Positions 1-6,715 of a DNA stretch of 11,079 nucleotides are shown one piece after another. This stretch comes from Methanothrix sp. Its GTDB lineage: Archaea > Halobacteriota > Methanosarcinia > Methanotrichales > Methanotrichaceae. The stretch lies in NCBI GenBank assembly GCA_028688175.1, contig JAQTYS010000073.1:1-11079 (forward strand), written 5' to 3'. Numbering within the stretch: position 1 is the first letter of the stretch; each line of letters opens with the position of its first letter. The translations under genes and the position numbers were made by a program. The notes beneath the pieces are model-generated. The model saw only the letters and a list, made by a program, of their open reading frames with translations. It did not search any database and was not told the origin of the DNA.

Positions 1-2
1 CC

Positions 3-206
3 ACCAATACAGTGATCGCCGCCGAAGGCGCTATGAGGCCGCTCCCCATCAATACGATCTATCATGTCCTTACTGACCTTACTAATAAGAGCATGAAGGT
101 GAAGTTCTATCTCATGAACGGGCCCATCGATCCTGAGACAGGAAAGAATACATCTATATTCTCGCCATACATCACATTTGGGATGAACAGTTCAATTGAA
201 AAGTAG
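3..206 (+). CDS. C-terminal end of a truncated protein, possibly an Ntn-type amidohydrolase
   Basis: The frame is open from the left edge (first full codon at base 3) to a TAG at 204-206, so only the last 67 residues are in the window and the true start lies upstream; the GTG at 12 is just an internal codon. The piece holds a beta-strand-like stretch (INTIYHVLTDLTNKSMKVKF) followed by a Gly/Pro/Asn-rich tail. Strands of the pattern 'hhhxDLTNxxhxhxF' are seen at the C-terminus of choloylglycine-hydrolase / peptidase C45-type Ntn hydrolases, which cleave linear amide C-N bonds. The catalytic N-terminal Cys would lie outside the window, so the family call is tentative. That it is coding is fairly sure from the protein-like composition and the lack of any better frame. 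A CCTCC/GGAGG hairpin followed by a T-rich stretch lies 40 bp downstream. Confidence 0.55.
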   Translation, partial: TNTVIAAEGAMRPLPINTIYHVLTDLTNKSMKVKFYLMNGPIDPETGKNTSIFSPYITFGMNSSIEK

Positions 207-246
207 TGGGACGTGTTAGGCTCCCAATAATTTTTCATCGGTTACA

Positions 247-276
247 CCTCCAGCCGGAGGCATCGACCTTTTCTCT
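247..276 (+). terminator. Possible hairpin plus T-rich terminator after the first gene
   Basis: A perfect 5-bp stem (CCTCC at 247-251, GGAGG at 256-260) with a 4-nt loop is followed by the pyrimidine-rich run CCTTTTCTCT (267-276). It sits about 40 bp after the TAG of the first gene and before the next promoter, where a terminator would be expected. The stem is short and archaeal termination depends mainly on T-tracts, so this is only a candidate. Confidence 0.25.
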
Positions 277-350
277 GTGATCTCCTTTGCGAGCATTGGG
301 CCGCTATCTGGCTTGTCGGAGTCGTGTCGGTCCTTCACAACCAGATAGAT

Positions 351-360
351 AATAATATAT
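351..360 (+). promoter_or_regulatory. TATA-box-like element for the small membrane protein gene
   Basis: The A/T-only stretch AATAATATAT is the strongest TATA-like site in this intergenic region. An archaeal start site would be expected about 25-28 nt downstream of its centre, at about 383. That almost coincides with the ATG at 385 and suggests a leaderless mRNA. This is inferred from spacing alone. Confidence 0.3.
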
Positions 361-384
361 CCGTGAAAGCAGTTGATAATTCTG

Positions 385-789
385 ATGGGAATGCTGACAA
401 AATTGATAAAGACCGCAATTAGCGCTGTTCTGCTCAACAAAGCGATGAGGAGTGCCTTTTTAGCGGGATTGATAAAATCATTGAAATGGACGCTTCAGCC
501 ATCGACAAGATCAGGAATAATGGCATTTTTCGCCAAACTCGCAAATTCAGTATCACGGTCAGTGCCAGGTAAGGGCAGCTCTAACCTTCTTTCAATTCTC
601 TTAGAATTATTGCTCCTCCGATTTGCCAAACGAAGCGGTTTTCTGGGCCCTGCGGCACTCTCAGCCCTCGCTGCTCTCTTGCTGGGCACATTAAGAGGAA
701 AGGTGGATAATTCCGGCAAAAACAGCAGAAGGCAAAAGGATCAAATCATTGACCACGATGATTACACCATCCTTGATGACAGGCATTGA
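385..789 (+). CDS. Small hydrophobic protein of unknown function
   Basis: 134 residues from the ATG at 385; TTG at 373 and ATG at 391 are alternative in-frame starts. I prefer 385 because the upstream TATA-like element puts transcription start almost on it and no Shine-Dalgarno site is visible. There are hydrophobic segments near residues 6-28 and in the second half (two Leu/Ala-rich stretches around 67-105) separated by a basic, Ser-rich stretch. The C-terminal 25-30 residues are strongly charged, first basic (NSRRQKD) and then acidic (DHDDYTILDD). This suggests a membrane-associated protein with a cytosolic tail. I do not recognise a family. Codon use looks coding through to the TGA. It ends 31 nt before the DUF2148 gene, which seems to have its own TATA box. 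Confidence 0.5.
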   Translation: MGMLTKLIKTAISAVLLNKAMRSAFLAGLIKSLKWTLQPSTRSGIMAFFAKLANSVSRSVPGKGSSNLLSILLELLLLRFAKRSGFLGPAALSALAALLLGTLRGKVDNSGKNSRRQKDQIIDHDDYTILDDRH

Positions 790-790
790 T

Positions 791-799
791 GATAAATAG
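791..799 (+). promoter_or_regulatory. TATA-box-like element before the DUF2148-GHMP-FeoB operon
   Basis: GATAAATAG lies in the 31-nt gap after the small membrane protein gene. Its centre is about 26 nt upstream of the ATG at 821, the archaeal TATA-to-start-site distance, and no Shine-Dalgarno sequence precedes that ATG (TTCTCTTTTC). Together these suggest a leaderless transcript beginning at or next to 821. Inferred from position and sequence only. Confidence 0.35.
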
Positions 800-820
800 C
801 AATCCGTTTATTCTCTTTTC

Positions 821-1372
821 ATGACCTTAAAAGCCGTAGAAATGGTAGCCGAGCTCATGGCCCTCTCGGCACGCACCGCGCCCAAAGGCCGGGGCCAGGA
901 CTCCATTGTAATCAGAATTGTGACCGGCAAAGAGCTGGTGGAGCTTTCTAAGGAGCTTCGCCGCCTGGGCGAGGCGCGGGGCATCAAGTTCTTTCTGCGA
1001 GACGCCGGCAACCTGGAAAAGAGCGATGCTTGCCTTCTCTTGGGCAGCAAGGCCGCCGATAGCGTAGGACTGGACTGCGGAGGATGCGGCTATAGAGCTT
1101 GCAAAGAGATGCACGAGGCACAAAAACCGTTTAAAGAGAATGAGCTGGAAAAGCCCTTCCATGGCCCTAATTGCGTTATCAAGATAACTGACCTTGGCAT
1201 AGCTTTGGGCTCGGCTGCCAAGACGGCCAGCCTGCATAATGTCGACAACCGCGTCATGTTCACCGCAGGAGTGGCTGCCCTCTCCCTGAACTGGCTAGAG
1301 GGTTGCAGCGTAGCCTATGGATTGCCACTCAAAGCTTCGGGCAAGAGCATCTATTTTGATAGACCGGTCTGA
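821..1372 (+). CDS. DUF2148 protein with ferredoxin-like cysteine motif
   Basis: 183 residues, matching the DUF2148 ('uncharacterized protein containing a ferredoxin domain') family. The family-typical N-terminal stretch AELMALSARTAPKGRGQDSI is at residues 10-29. A cysteine cluster in LDCGGCGYRAC gives Cys86, Cys89 and Cys94 (C-x2-C-x4-C); Cys118 is a plausible fourth ligand, and Cys71 and Cys162 are further cysteines. An Fe-S cluster is inferred from this spacing, not shown, and the biochemical role of the family is unknown to me. The only usable start is the ATG at 821: an in-frame TAG lies at 797-799 with no GTG/TTG between, leaving the N-terminus a few residues shorter than many relatives. 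It begins a run with the GHMP gene 29 nt and feoB further downstream, so a link to iron or a cofactor is plausible. Cytoplasmic; no signal peptide. Confidence 0.85.
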   Translation: MTLKAVEMVAELMALSARTAPKGRGQDSIVIRIVTGKELVELSKELRRLGEARGIKFFLRDAGNLEKSDACLLLGSKAADSVGLDCGGCGYRACKEMHEAQKPFKENELEKPFHGPNCVIKITDLGIALGSAAKTASLHNVDNRVMFTAGVAALSLNWLEGCSVAYGLPLKASGKSIYFDRPV

Positions 1373-1389
1373 AGAGAGCTTGAAAGAGC

Positions 1390-1394
1390 AGGTG
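1390..1394 (+). promoter_or_regulatory. Ribosome binding site supporting a TTG start
   Basis: AGGTG lies 7 nt before the TTG at 1402, good spacing for archaeal initiation. The next in-frame ATG (1411) would be 16 nt away. This decides for the TTG start of the GHMP protein, a difference of three residues. Confidence 0.45.
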
Positions 1395-1401
1395 TGTATT
1401 C

Positions 1402-2475
1402 TTGGCCAAAATGAAGATTAGAGGCGGCGATCTGGACCTGGTGGAGTACGAGTTCCAGCCCTTTCACTCCGGAGAGTGCATTCACACATTGGGATTTGAA
1501 AGAGACTACATTCTTACGCCACACTCCGGTATCGTCAAGGCGATAGCCCCTGGGCGAATTCATCTTACCGTGTTGGATATGAACCGATTTGCTCCCGATC
1601 GACCGGGTGGGGGCGGCGTAGGATTTGCCCTGCAGATATACTGCTCAGCCGAGGTAGAGTGCACCGCCTCGGGCCTTGAGATAGATTACTCACGTGAGCC
1701 CATTATCCGCCATTTTGCAGAGGTCTTTAAAAAGACGGTGCATTATGAGGGTGGCTTTAAAATTGCAGTCTTTGACCACGAAAAGAAGCATGTCGGCCTG
1801 GGCTCGACCGGATCTGTGCTCTTAGCCCTGGGCCACGCATTGAACGCAGCTCTTGGCTCACCCCTCAACTCTGAACAGATTCGCCTGCTTATAGGTCACA
1901 ATTATGTGGAGGAGACTGAGGATGGACAGGTGACCAGCGGCTTTGAGACGGGCGTGGGTCCGGCGGCTGCCACCTACGGAGGCATGGTCATTACTGGTGA
2001 CGAGCTGGCGCTGGCCTACCGCCACAGCTTTGCAGAAGGCAAGAACGTCTTTATAACCATACCCCCTACAGCCGTCTCTTCAGCAGGAAGAGCTGAATTC
2101 GACCTGCTTATGAACCGGGCCAGGAACCTGGATTATCAGGACCGAGAACTCAAAGCATACCTTCTGCTCATGGATCTTATCCCAGCCCTGGAGCGAGGCG
2201 ACCTGATAAAGATCGGAGACATCATCTGGGAGATAGAGTTTCGCGGCTCGAAGAGGGCAGAGGTAGAGCACCACGGCTTTGAGATCTACCGGCAGATGAG
2301 CTTCCTGCGCGAAGCCGGCCTGGAATTCGTGGGCATGAGCTCAGTAGGCCCCTCCATCGCTATTGTAACCGGCCAAAACCGTGAGGCGGTAGCAAGACTA
2401 ATCGAGCCGTTAGGATTGGAGATCGCCATTGAGACCAAGGTGAATAACGAGGGGCTGAAGGTAATATTTCAATAG
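1402..2475 (+). CDS. GHMP-family protein related to beta-RFAP synthase
   Basis: 357 residues, TTG start. GHMP signatures in order: APGRIHLTVLD at 49-59; a Gly-rich GGGGVGFAL around 70-77; the phosphate-binding loop GLGSTG at 132-137; SGFETGVGPAAATYGG at 179-194; and the C-terminal GHMP motif GMSSVGPSIAIV. The pattern 'PxRIHLTxxD ... SGxxxGVxxxxxxGG ... SSxGP' is characteristic of beta-ribofuranosylaminobenzene 5'-phosphate synthase, which joins p-hydroxybenzoate or p-aminobenzoate with PRPP in the first committed step of methanopterin synthesis. Here about 48 residues precede the first motif, whereas classical members begin close to it. The RFAP-synthase loop is also altered (EDGQVTSGFETG rather than a GRGxxSGIG type). 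It may therefore be a divergent paralog with a different substrate. It sits between the DUF2148 gene and feoB, 29 and 13 nt away, probably in one transcript. Cytoplasmic. Confidence 0.8.
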   Translation: MAKMKIRGGDLDLVEYEFQPFHSGECIHTLGFERDYILTPHSGIVKAIAPGRIHLTVLDMNRFAPDRPGGGGVGFALQIYCSAEVECTASGLEIDYSREPIIRHFAEVFKKTVHYEGGFKIAVFDHEKKHVGLGSTGSVLLALGHALNAALGSPLNSEQIRLLIGHNYVEETEDGQVTSGFETGVGPAAATYGGMVITGDELALAYRHSFAEGKNVFITIPPTAVSSAGRAEFDLLMNRARNLDYQDRELKAYLLLMDLIPALERGDLIKIGDIIWEIEFRGSKRAEVEHHGFEIYRQMSFLREAGLEFVGMSSVGPSIAIVTGQNREAVARLIEPLGLEIAIETKVNNEGLKVIFQ

Positions 2476-2478
2476 GAG
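2474..2478 (+). promoter_or_regulatory. Ribosome binding site for the GTG start of feoB
   Basis: AGGAG overlaps the stop codon of the GHMP gene and lies 10 nt before the GTG at 2489. It supports the GTG start, which places the G1 GTPase motif at residue 7 as expected for FeoB. Overlap with the upstream stop suggests translational coupling. Confidence 0.5.
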
Positions 2479-2488
2479 CCTTTGAATT

Positions 2489-4216
2489 GTGAAGATCCTT
2501 CTCATGGGCAATCCCAACGTGGGTAAAAGCGTCATATTTTCCCGGCTGACGGGAATCGATGTTATCTCCGCCAATTACCCAGGCACCACCGTGGAATACA
2601 CGGAAGGGCGCATGAAATTAGGCGAGCAGATGGCCACATTAGTGGATGCTCCGGGTGTATATTCCCTGGACCCGACCACCCGGGTGGAGGAGGTAAGTCG
2701 CAAGATCTTCTTGAAGGGCGCGGATGTGGTGGTAAACGTCATCGATGCCACCAATTTGGAGAGAAACCTAAATCTTACCTTGCAGATCCTGGAGTGGGGT
2801 GTGCCCACGATCGTAGCCCTCAACCTCTGGGATGTCGCAACCAGAAAGGGCATTGAAATTGATGTAAAAGCCCTGGAGAAAGAACTTGGCGTTCCCGTAG
2901 TTGCCACAGTGGCTGTGAGCGGCCAGGGCATTCGAGATCTGGTGGGTGCCTTGAATGAAGTAAGAGATGCAAGAGAAGTAAGGGAAGTAAGATCTTCGCC
3001 CATAACGAATTTCGATTCTGCGGATAAACGATGGGCCCGCATCGGCGAGATCGCTGCCAGGACGCAGAAGGTCATGCATCGCCATCCCTCCATCTTCGAC
3101 CGTCTGGAGGATTTTTCTATCAAGCCGCTAACGGGAATTCCATTCGCAATGCTGGCTCTATATCTCTCCTTCAGCCTGGTGATTGAAGCGGGAGAGCTGC
3201 TGCAATTGAAGATCACCGATCCGATATTCATCGCCTACAGCCAATTCATAAGCGAGGTCGTAGAGAGCCATATCAGTTCACCCCTGCTGCGTGACATTCT
3301 GATCGGAACTTCTCCACAGCTGCTCAAGTCATTCGGCATCCTCACCACAGGCCTCTATATTCCGTTAGGTGTTGTTCTGCCTTTTCTCATTCCTTTTTAC
3401 CTGGTGCTGGGCGTGCTGGAAGACATCGGTTACCTTCCCAGGCTGAGCATCATTTTGGATGCTTTCATGCATAGAATCGGACTGCACGGGGCTGCCATCC
3501 TGCCTTGCGTTCTAGGCATGGGCTGCAGCGTGCCTGCTGTTCTCTCCGTGCGCATCCTGGAGTCACCCAAGCAAAGGTATCTGGCTGCCACCCTTATGAC
3601 CATGGCTATCCCCTGCGCCTCGCAGTCGGCCATGATCTTTGGCATGCTCGCCCCCTACGGTTTGAGATACATACTGGCCGTCTACCTGTCTCTTTTCACC
3701 ACTTTTGCGTTGACTGGTTTTTTGCTGCATAGGTTTATCGGCGGGGAGTCTCCTGAGATCTTTTTAGAGATCCCACCCTACCGCATGCCGAACTTGCTTT
3801 CGCTCTTCAAGAAGACCTTTATTCGCATACGTGAATTCTTGAAAGAAGCTGTGCCCTATATTGCATTAGGCATGATTGTGATGAACTTCTTTTTCCTCTC
3901 CGGATTGATGCACCAGATAGGGGAGACAATGCGACCGGTTGTGTCAGGACTTTTAGGGCTGCCAAGCGACGCAGCCACGGCATTGATCATCGGCTTCCTG
4001 AGAAAGGATGTAGGGATAGGCATGTTCGCGCCCCTGGATATGAATGCTGTGCAATTGACAATTGCCTCTGTGGTGTTGGCACTGTATTTTCCTTGTGTAG
4101 CTACATTCATGGTGATGCTAAAGGAGCTGGGTATCCTCGGAACAGTCAAGTCTGTAGCATTGAGGCTGGTAGCGGCGCTCCTGGTAGGAACAGCTCTGCA
4201 CCTCCTTTTGGCTTGA
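2489..4216 (+). CDS. feoB: FeoB-type ferrous iron transporter, short form
   Basis: 575 residues, GTG start. An N-terminal G domain has G1 GNPNVGKS (7-14), the G2 threonines in NYPGTT (29-34), G3 DAPG (53-56), G4 NLWD (112-115, of the N-x-x-D type used by FeoB) and a G5-like AVSGQG. A helical spacer follows to about residue 210, then a polytopic membrane part. The membrane part carries both Gate-domain signatures: LPCVLGMGCSVPAV with Cys340 and Cys346 in the first, and FPCVATF with Cys536 in the second. It imports Fe(II) through the cytoplasmic membrane with GTP binding and hydrolysis. It is shorter than enterobacterial FeoB (about 770 residues) and lacks an extended C-terminal cytosolic domain. 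No feoA (small SH3-like protein) is seen on either side. The last gene of the probable operon with the DUF2148 and GHMP genes. A small internal duplication (EVRDAREVREVRSS) sits in the spacer after the G domain. Confidence in the family is high; metal specificity is inferred. Confidence 0.93.
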   Translation: MKILLMGNPNVGKSVIFSRLTGIDVISANYPGTTVEYTEGRMKLGEQMATLVDAPGVYSLDPTTRVEEVSRKIFLKGADVVVNVIDATNLERNLNLTLQILEWGVPTIVALNLWDVATRKGIEIDVKALEKELGVPVVATVAVSGQGIRDLVGALNEVRDAREVREVRSSPITNFDSADKRWARIGEIAARTQKVMHRHPSIFDRLEDFSIKPLTGIPFAMLALYLSFSLVIEAGELLQLKITDPIFIAYSQFISEVVESHISSPLLRDILIGTSPQLLKSFGILTTGLYIPLGVVLPFLIPFYLVLGVLEDIGYLPRLSIILDAFMHRIGLHGAAILPCVLGMGCSVPAVLSVRILESPKQRYLAATLMTMAIPCASQSAMIFGMLAPYGLRYILAVYLSLFTTFALTGFLLHRFIGGESPEIFLEIPPYRMPNLLSLFKKTFIRIREFLKEAVPYIALGMIVMNFFFLSGLMHQIGETMRPVVSGLLGLPSDAATALIIGFLRKDVGIGMFAPLDMNAVQLTIASVVLALYFPCVATFMVMLKELGILGTVKSVALRLVAALLVGTALHLLLA

Positions 4217-4256
4217 GGCTGGGTAATTGGCTGCAAAAGTTCTAAACCGTACAAAA

Positions 4257-4264
4257 AATTTATA
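4257..4264 (+). promoter_or_regulatory. TATA-box-like element upstream of the secreted protein gene
   Basis: AATTTATA, preceded by an A-rich stretch that could act as a BRE (GTACAAAAA), lies 40 bp after the feoB stop. It would start transcription near 4288 and give a leader of about 45 nt. A second TATA-like element (AATTTAAAT, 4302-4310) would start transcription near 4333, almost on the second ATG at 4335. The two are alternatives or both active; sequence alone cannot decide. Confidence 0.4.
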
Positions 4265-4324
4265 GGCAAAGAAAGGTGATTATTCTATGTGAGGCCAGAA
4301 CAATTTAAATGATGAAAATATTAT

Positions 4325-4328
4325 GGAG
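4325..4328 (+). promoter_or_regulatory. Shine-Dalgarno-like GGAG favouring the second ATG
   Basis: GGAG overlaps the first ATG (4323) and lies 6 nt before the ATG at 4335, while the first ATG has no clear site. The 4335 start also gives a cleaner signal peptide (MKAAYLPIR followed by a hydrophobic core). This moves the start by four residues. Confidence 0.4.
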
Positions 4329-4334
4329 AAAAAT

Positions 4335-5456
4335 ATGAAAGCCGCCTATTTGCCAATCCGGATTGCTATAGCTACACTTCTCCTTTGCAGTATATCATTG
4401 GGAGGATTGGACCAGTCCGGAAATTCTGGTGCAGAGAATCTGTCTATTTCCGAATTCAATGCCCTCATTCCTGCTGGTAATTTAGAAAGTTCTTTTGTTG
4501 ACACCAGCGCGCCGCTGGCAACTTCAGGAGACGCTGGGACAGAGGTTGCTGCTTACACCGATCAGGCCCCCCCTATTGCTGATCTGAAGACACTAATGCC
4601 CTCGGCAGTTCTTACCAATCCGCCCAGATATATGTACTACAACGGGGACTACCTGGCTTGGAATGATTTTAGCAATACATTTCCCACCAATAGTCCAGGC
4701 TTATGGATAGAAAGAGCTGTCAGCTGGACGCTATATGCCACACTGCCCTTTGGTGGATGGACGCGAGAGCTGATCTATGTACCGCAGGCCTCGCCCGTCA
4801 CCATGTATGAGATCTATCCCAGCGGTTATGTTATGGGATACAGCCTGGGATTGGTGCAGAGTGGATACTACTATATCTGGTATTATGCCGATGCACCCGG
4901 CCGGCACAGAAACCTGATTGCCACCAACAGCGGATATAGCAATGCCGTCATCATCGATGTCTATTCATCTATAATTCGACCCGTTCCCAAGCCAACTCCA
5001 GACCCCAGGAAAGAATGCGAGGCTAGAAGTTCCGATACGCAAACTTGCGAATGGCGTGATGGAAGCTGCCAGTGCTACATGAAACCTGCTCCTAATCCCG
5101 TAGCGGACTGCGAGGCTAGAAGTACCGATGTACAAACTTGCGAATGGAGTGACGGAAGATGCCAGTGCTACATGAAGCCGGCCCCCAATCCCGTAGCGGA
5201 TTGTGAGAGCAATCCACTCTGCGATTATGTCGGCGGCCAGTGCCTCTGCCGCGGGCTGGATCCCGAACCCATGCCGGGACCTGTACCAAATCCGAATCCT
5301 GAGCCTGAACCATTTAATCCTGCGCCAAATCCGGTAGCTGATTGCCCGGATGGATGCTACTATGCGAATGAAAGATGTAACTGCATGGGACTGGGAGAAG
5401 GCAACGATTACAGCAATAATGGAGGCAGCGACTTAGCTACAGATAATGCCGTATGA
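4335..5456 (+). CDS. Secreted protein with beta-rich domain and four cysteine-repeat modules
   Basis: 373 residues from the ATG at 4335 (377 from 4323). A signal peptide is clear: positive N-terminus, hydrophobic core (IAIATLLLCSISLGG), cleavage likely after about residue 24. Next comes an acidic, low-complexity stretch, then an aromatic, beta-strand-rich domain (about residues 95-220, with LAWNDF, LWIERAVSW, GWTRELIYVP and YYYIWYYADAPGRH). The C-terminal part has four small modules, each with four Cys in the pattern C-x(3-10)-C-x(5-6)-C-x-C, starting at Cys228, Cys259, Cys290 and Cys337. They are joined by Pro-rich linkers (KPAPNPVAD; later a Pro/Glu/Asn-rich stretch). The first three modules follow a 31-residue (93-bp) period and modules 1 and 2 are nearly identical in DNA, so duplicated recently. 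Sixteen Cys suggest disulfides or metal binding outside the cell. It probably sits at the cell surface; no sortase or transmembrane anchor is visible. Function unknown. Convergent with the ABC permease operon. Confidence 0.8.
   Translation: MKAAYLPIRIAIATLLLCSISLGGLDQSGNSGAENLSISEFNALIPAGNLESSFVDTSAPLATSGDAGTEVAAYTDQAPPIADLKTLMPSAVLTNPPRYMYYNGDYLAWNDFSNTFPTNSPGLWIERAVSWTLYATLPFGGWTRELIYVPQASPVTMYEIYPSGYVMGYSLGLVQSGYYYIWYYADAPGRHRNLIATNSGYSNAVIIDVYSSIIRPVPKPTPDPRKECEARSSDTQTCEWRDGSCQCYMKPAPNPVADCEARSTDVQTCEWSDGRCQCYMKPAPNPVADCESNPLCDYVGGQCLCRGLDPEPMPGPVPNPNPEPEPFNPAPNPVADCPDGCYYANERCNCMGLGEGNDYSNNGGSDLATDNAV
5016..5294 (+). repeat. 93-bp tandem repeat coding for the cysteine modules
   Basis: Units start at 5016, 5109 and 5202. 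Units 1 and 2 differ at only a handful of positions; unit 3 keeps the leading linker and first Cys but is diverged and shortened inside. A fourth, looser module begins at 5343. The units encode CEARSxDxQTCEWxDGxCQC followed by the linker YMKPAPNPVAD. Confidence 0.8.
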
Positions 5457-5470
5457 TGCTGAAATCATCT

Positions 5471-5487
5471 CTTTTTGCAATTTTTTT
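5471..5487 (+). terminator. T-rich terminator after the secreted protein gene
   Basis: CTTTTTGCAATTTTTTT, 15 nt after the TGA, has two T-runs (5 and 7). This is the typical archaeal T-tract terminator on the + strand. On the minus strand the convergent permease operon ends at 5542 with no equivalent T-tract in the 85-bp gap. Confidence 0.55.
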
Positions 5488-5541
5488 GTGATTTAATTAC
5501 ATAGACTCCATAATGGCCCTCGCAAGGTCACATTTTTGCCG

Positions 5542-6702
5542 TCATATGCTCCCTATCGCCTCCACCGGGTCCATGCGGGAAGCCTTCCAGGCTGGATATA
5601 GCCCGGCCGCAAAGTTCACACCAAGGGCGAAGGCAATAGCATTAATGAAGAACTCCGGCTTCATGGTGATGTTCATCCTGGATACCATATATACCTCGGA
5701 GGGAAGCTGGATATCGTAGGACATTATGAGCCGGGCTGTCAGAACCGCCAGGATGCTGCCCAGCAGTGCGGCAGGGGGGGCCAGGATCAGGCTCTCCAGC
5801 AGAAATATCTTGAGAATAGACCACCTGGTGGCCCCCATGGCCATGAGAATGCCTATCTCTTTGGTCCTCCTGCTTATTATCATTATCATGGTATTGGCAA
5901 TGCCAAAGCCGGCTATGACGAATATAAGGAAATAGAATATCAAGGAGAAGATGGACTGGGTCTGAATAAGCTTGAGGACATCGGCATTCATATCCTGCCA
6001 TGATTTGGATTCGTAGCGGAATTTTGAGTTGAGGTCCGAGACTATGTAAGGCGCTTGATAGATGTCACTTATCCGAACGTCTACCTCGGAGACTACATCT
6101 CCTTTTCCCACCAGATCCTGGGCGGTGGCAAGAGGGATATAAATCAGAGTTTTGTCTTTGGCAGATCCTGTCTCAAAGAGGCCGGCTACTCTCAGCCGCA
6201 TAGATATGTTTCCTCTAGCCAGGATAAAATCATCTTCAGGCTGAAGCTTAAGCTCTTCAGCCAGCTTGGTTCCCAAAAAAGCCGAATATTTTCTGTTCTC
6301 CAGATCCTGAAAGTTGCCAATGACGATATCCTTTTTAACCTTCATCAGCGGGTCTTCATTCGCCGGATTGACTCCCAGGAATTCTGCCCCCCTCACTCTA
6401 TCCTTGTACTTAGCGGCAGCATTTCCCATCAGCCTCGCCGAGACCGCTTCCACTCCGGGATAATCCCACAAGCGAGCGGAAATTGTCTTATAAAGATAGA
6501 CATACTTCTCATCCGGCTTGGGCTGAACATAAACATGAGGATTGTTCTCGACAGTAGTGGTAATAATCTCTTCCTCAAAGCCACCTAAAAGGCCCATGAA
6601 GACAACGATCACAGCCACGGCCAGTGTAACTGCTGCGACTGTGAAGAATGCCATCTTGGGATTTCTGAGGATGTGACTCTTGGCTATGGTAAACTCGTAC
6701 AT
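5542..6702 (-). CDS. ABC transporter permease, FtsX/MacB/LolC type (second gene of pair)
   Basis: 386 residues, ATG at 6702, TGA at 5544-5542. Topology is that of type VII (MacB/LolCDE/FtsX-like) permeases: a short cytosolic N-terminus, TM1 at about 18-40, a large extracytoplasmic domain (about 41-250), then TM2 (251-275), TM3 (303-325) and TM4 (350-367). The family signature EIGILMAMGATRWSIL (282-297) follows TM2, and YPAWKASRMDPVEAI is at the C-terminus. These proteins couple cytosolic ATP hydrolysis to work at the outer face (lipoprotein, peptide or small-molecule handling) rather than classical transport through the membrane. A GGTGAGG ribosome-binding sequence precedes the ATG. It begins 13 nt after the stop of the paralogous permease gene, so the two are co-transcribed and probably form a heterodimer. 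No ATPase gene is present in the window. Substrate unknown. Confidence 0.88.
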   Translation of the reverse strand: MYEFTIAKSHILRNPKMAFFTVAAVTLAVAVIVVFMGLLGGFEEEIITTTVENNPHVYVQPKPDEKYVYLYKTISARLWDYPGVEAVSARLMGNAAAKYKDRVRGAEFLGVNPANEDPLMKVKKDIVIGNFQDLENRKYSAFLGTKLAEELKLQPEDDFILARGNISMRLRVAGLFETGSAKDKTLIYIPLATAQDLVGKGDVVSEVDVRISDIYQAPYIVSDLNSKFRYESKSWQDMNADVLKLIQTQSIFSLIFYFLIFVIAGFGIANTMIMIISRRTKEIGILMAMGATRWSILKIFLLESLILAPPAALLGSILAVLTARLIMSYDIQLPSEVYMVSRMNITMKPEFFINAIAFALGVNFAAGLYPAWKASRMDPVEAIGSI

Positions 6703-6715
6703 TGATCCTCACCAA

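Noticed and set aside
2575..3231. 218-codon minus-strand open frame inside feoB
   Set aside because: Antisense of the FeoB G domain; Ser/Thr/Arg-rich translation without motifs, while the + strand has all GTPase signatures.
5016..5294. CRISPR-like array
   Set aside because: The 93-bp units are continuous coding repeats in frame with a secreted protein; no short repeat/variable spacer pattern exists here or elsewhere in the window.
6055..6588. 177-codon + strand open frame inside the second permease
   Set aside because: Antisense of a well-supported permease extracytoplasmic domain; no start signal and no recognisable motif.
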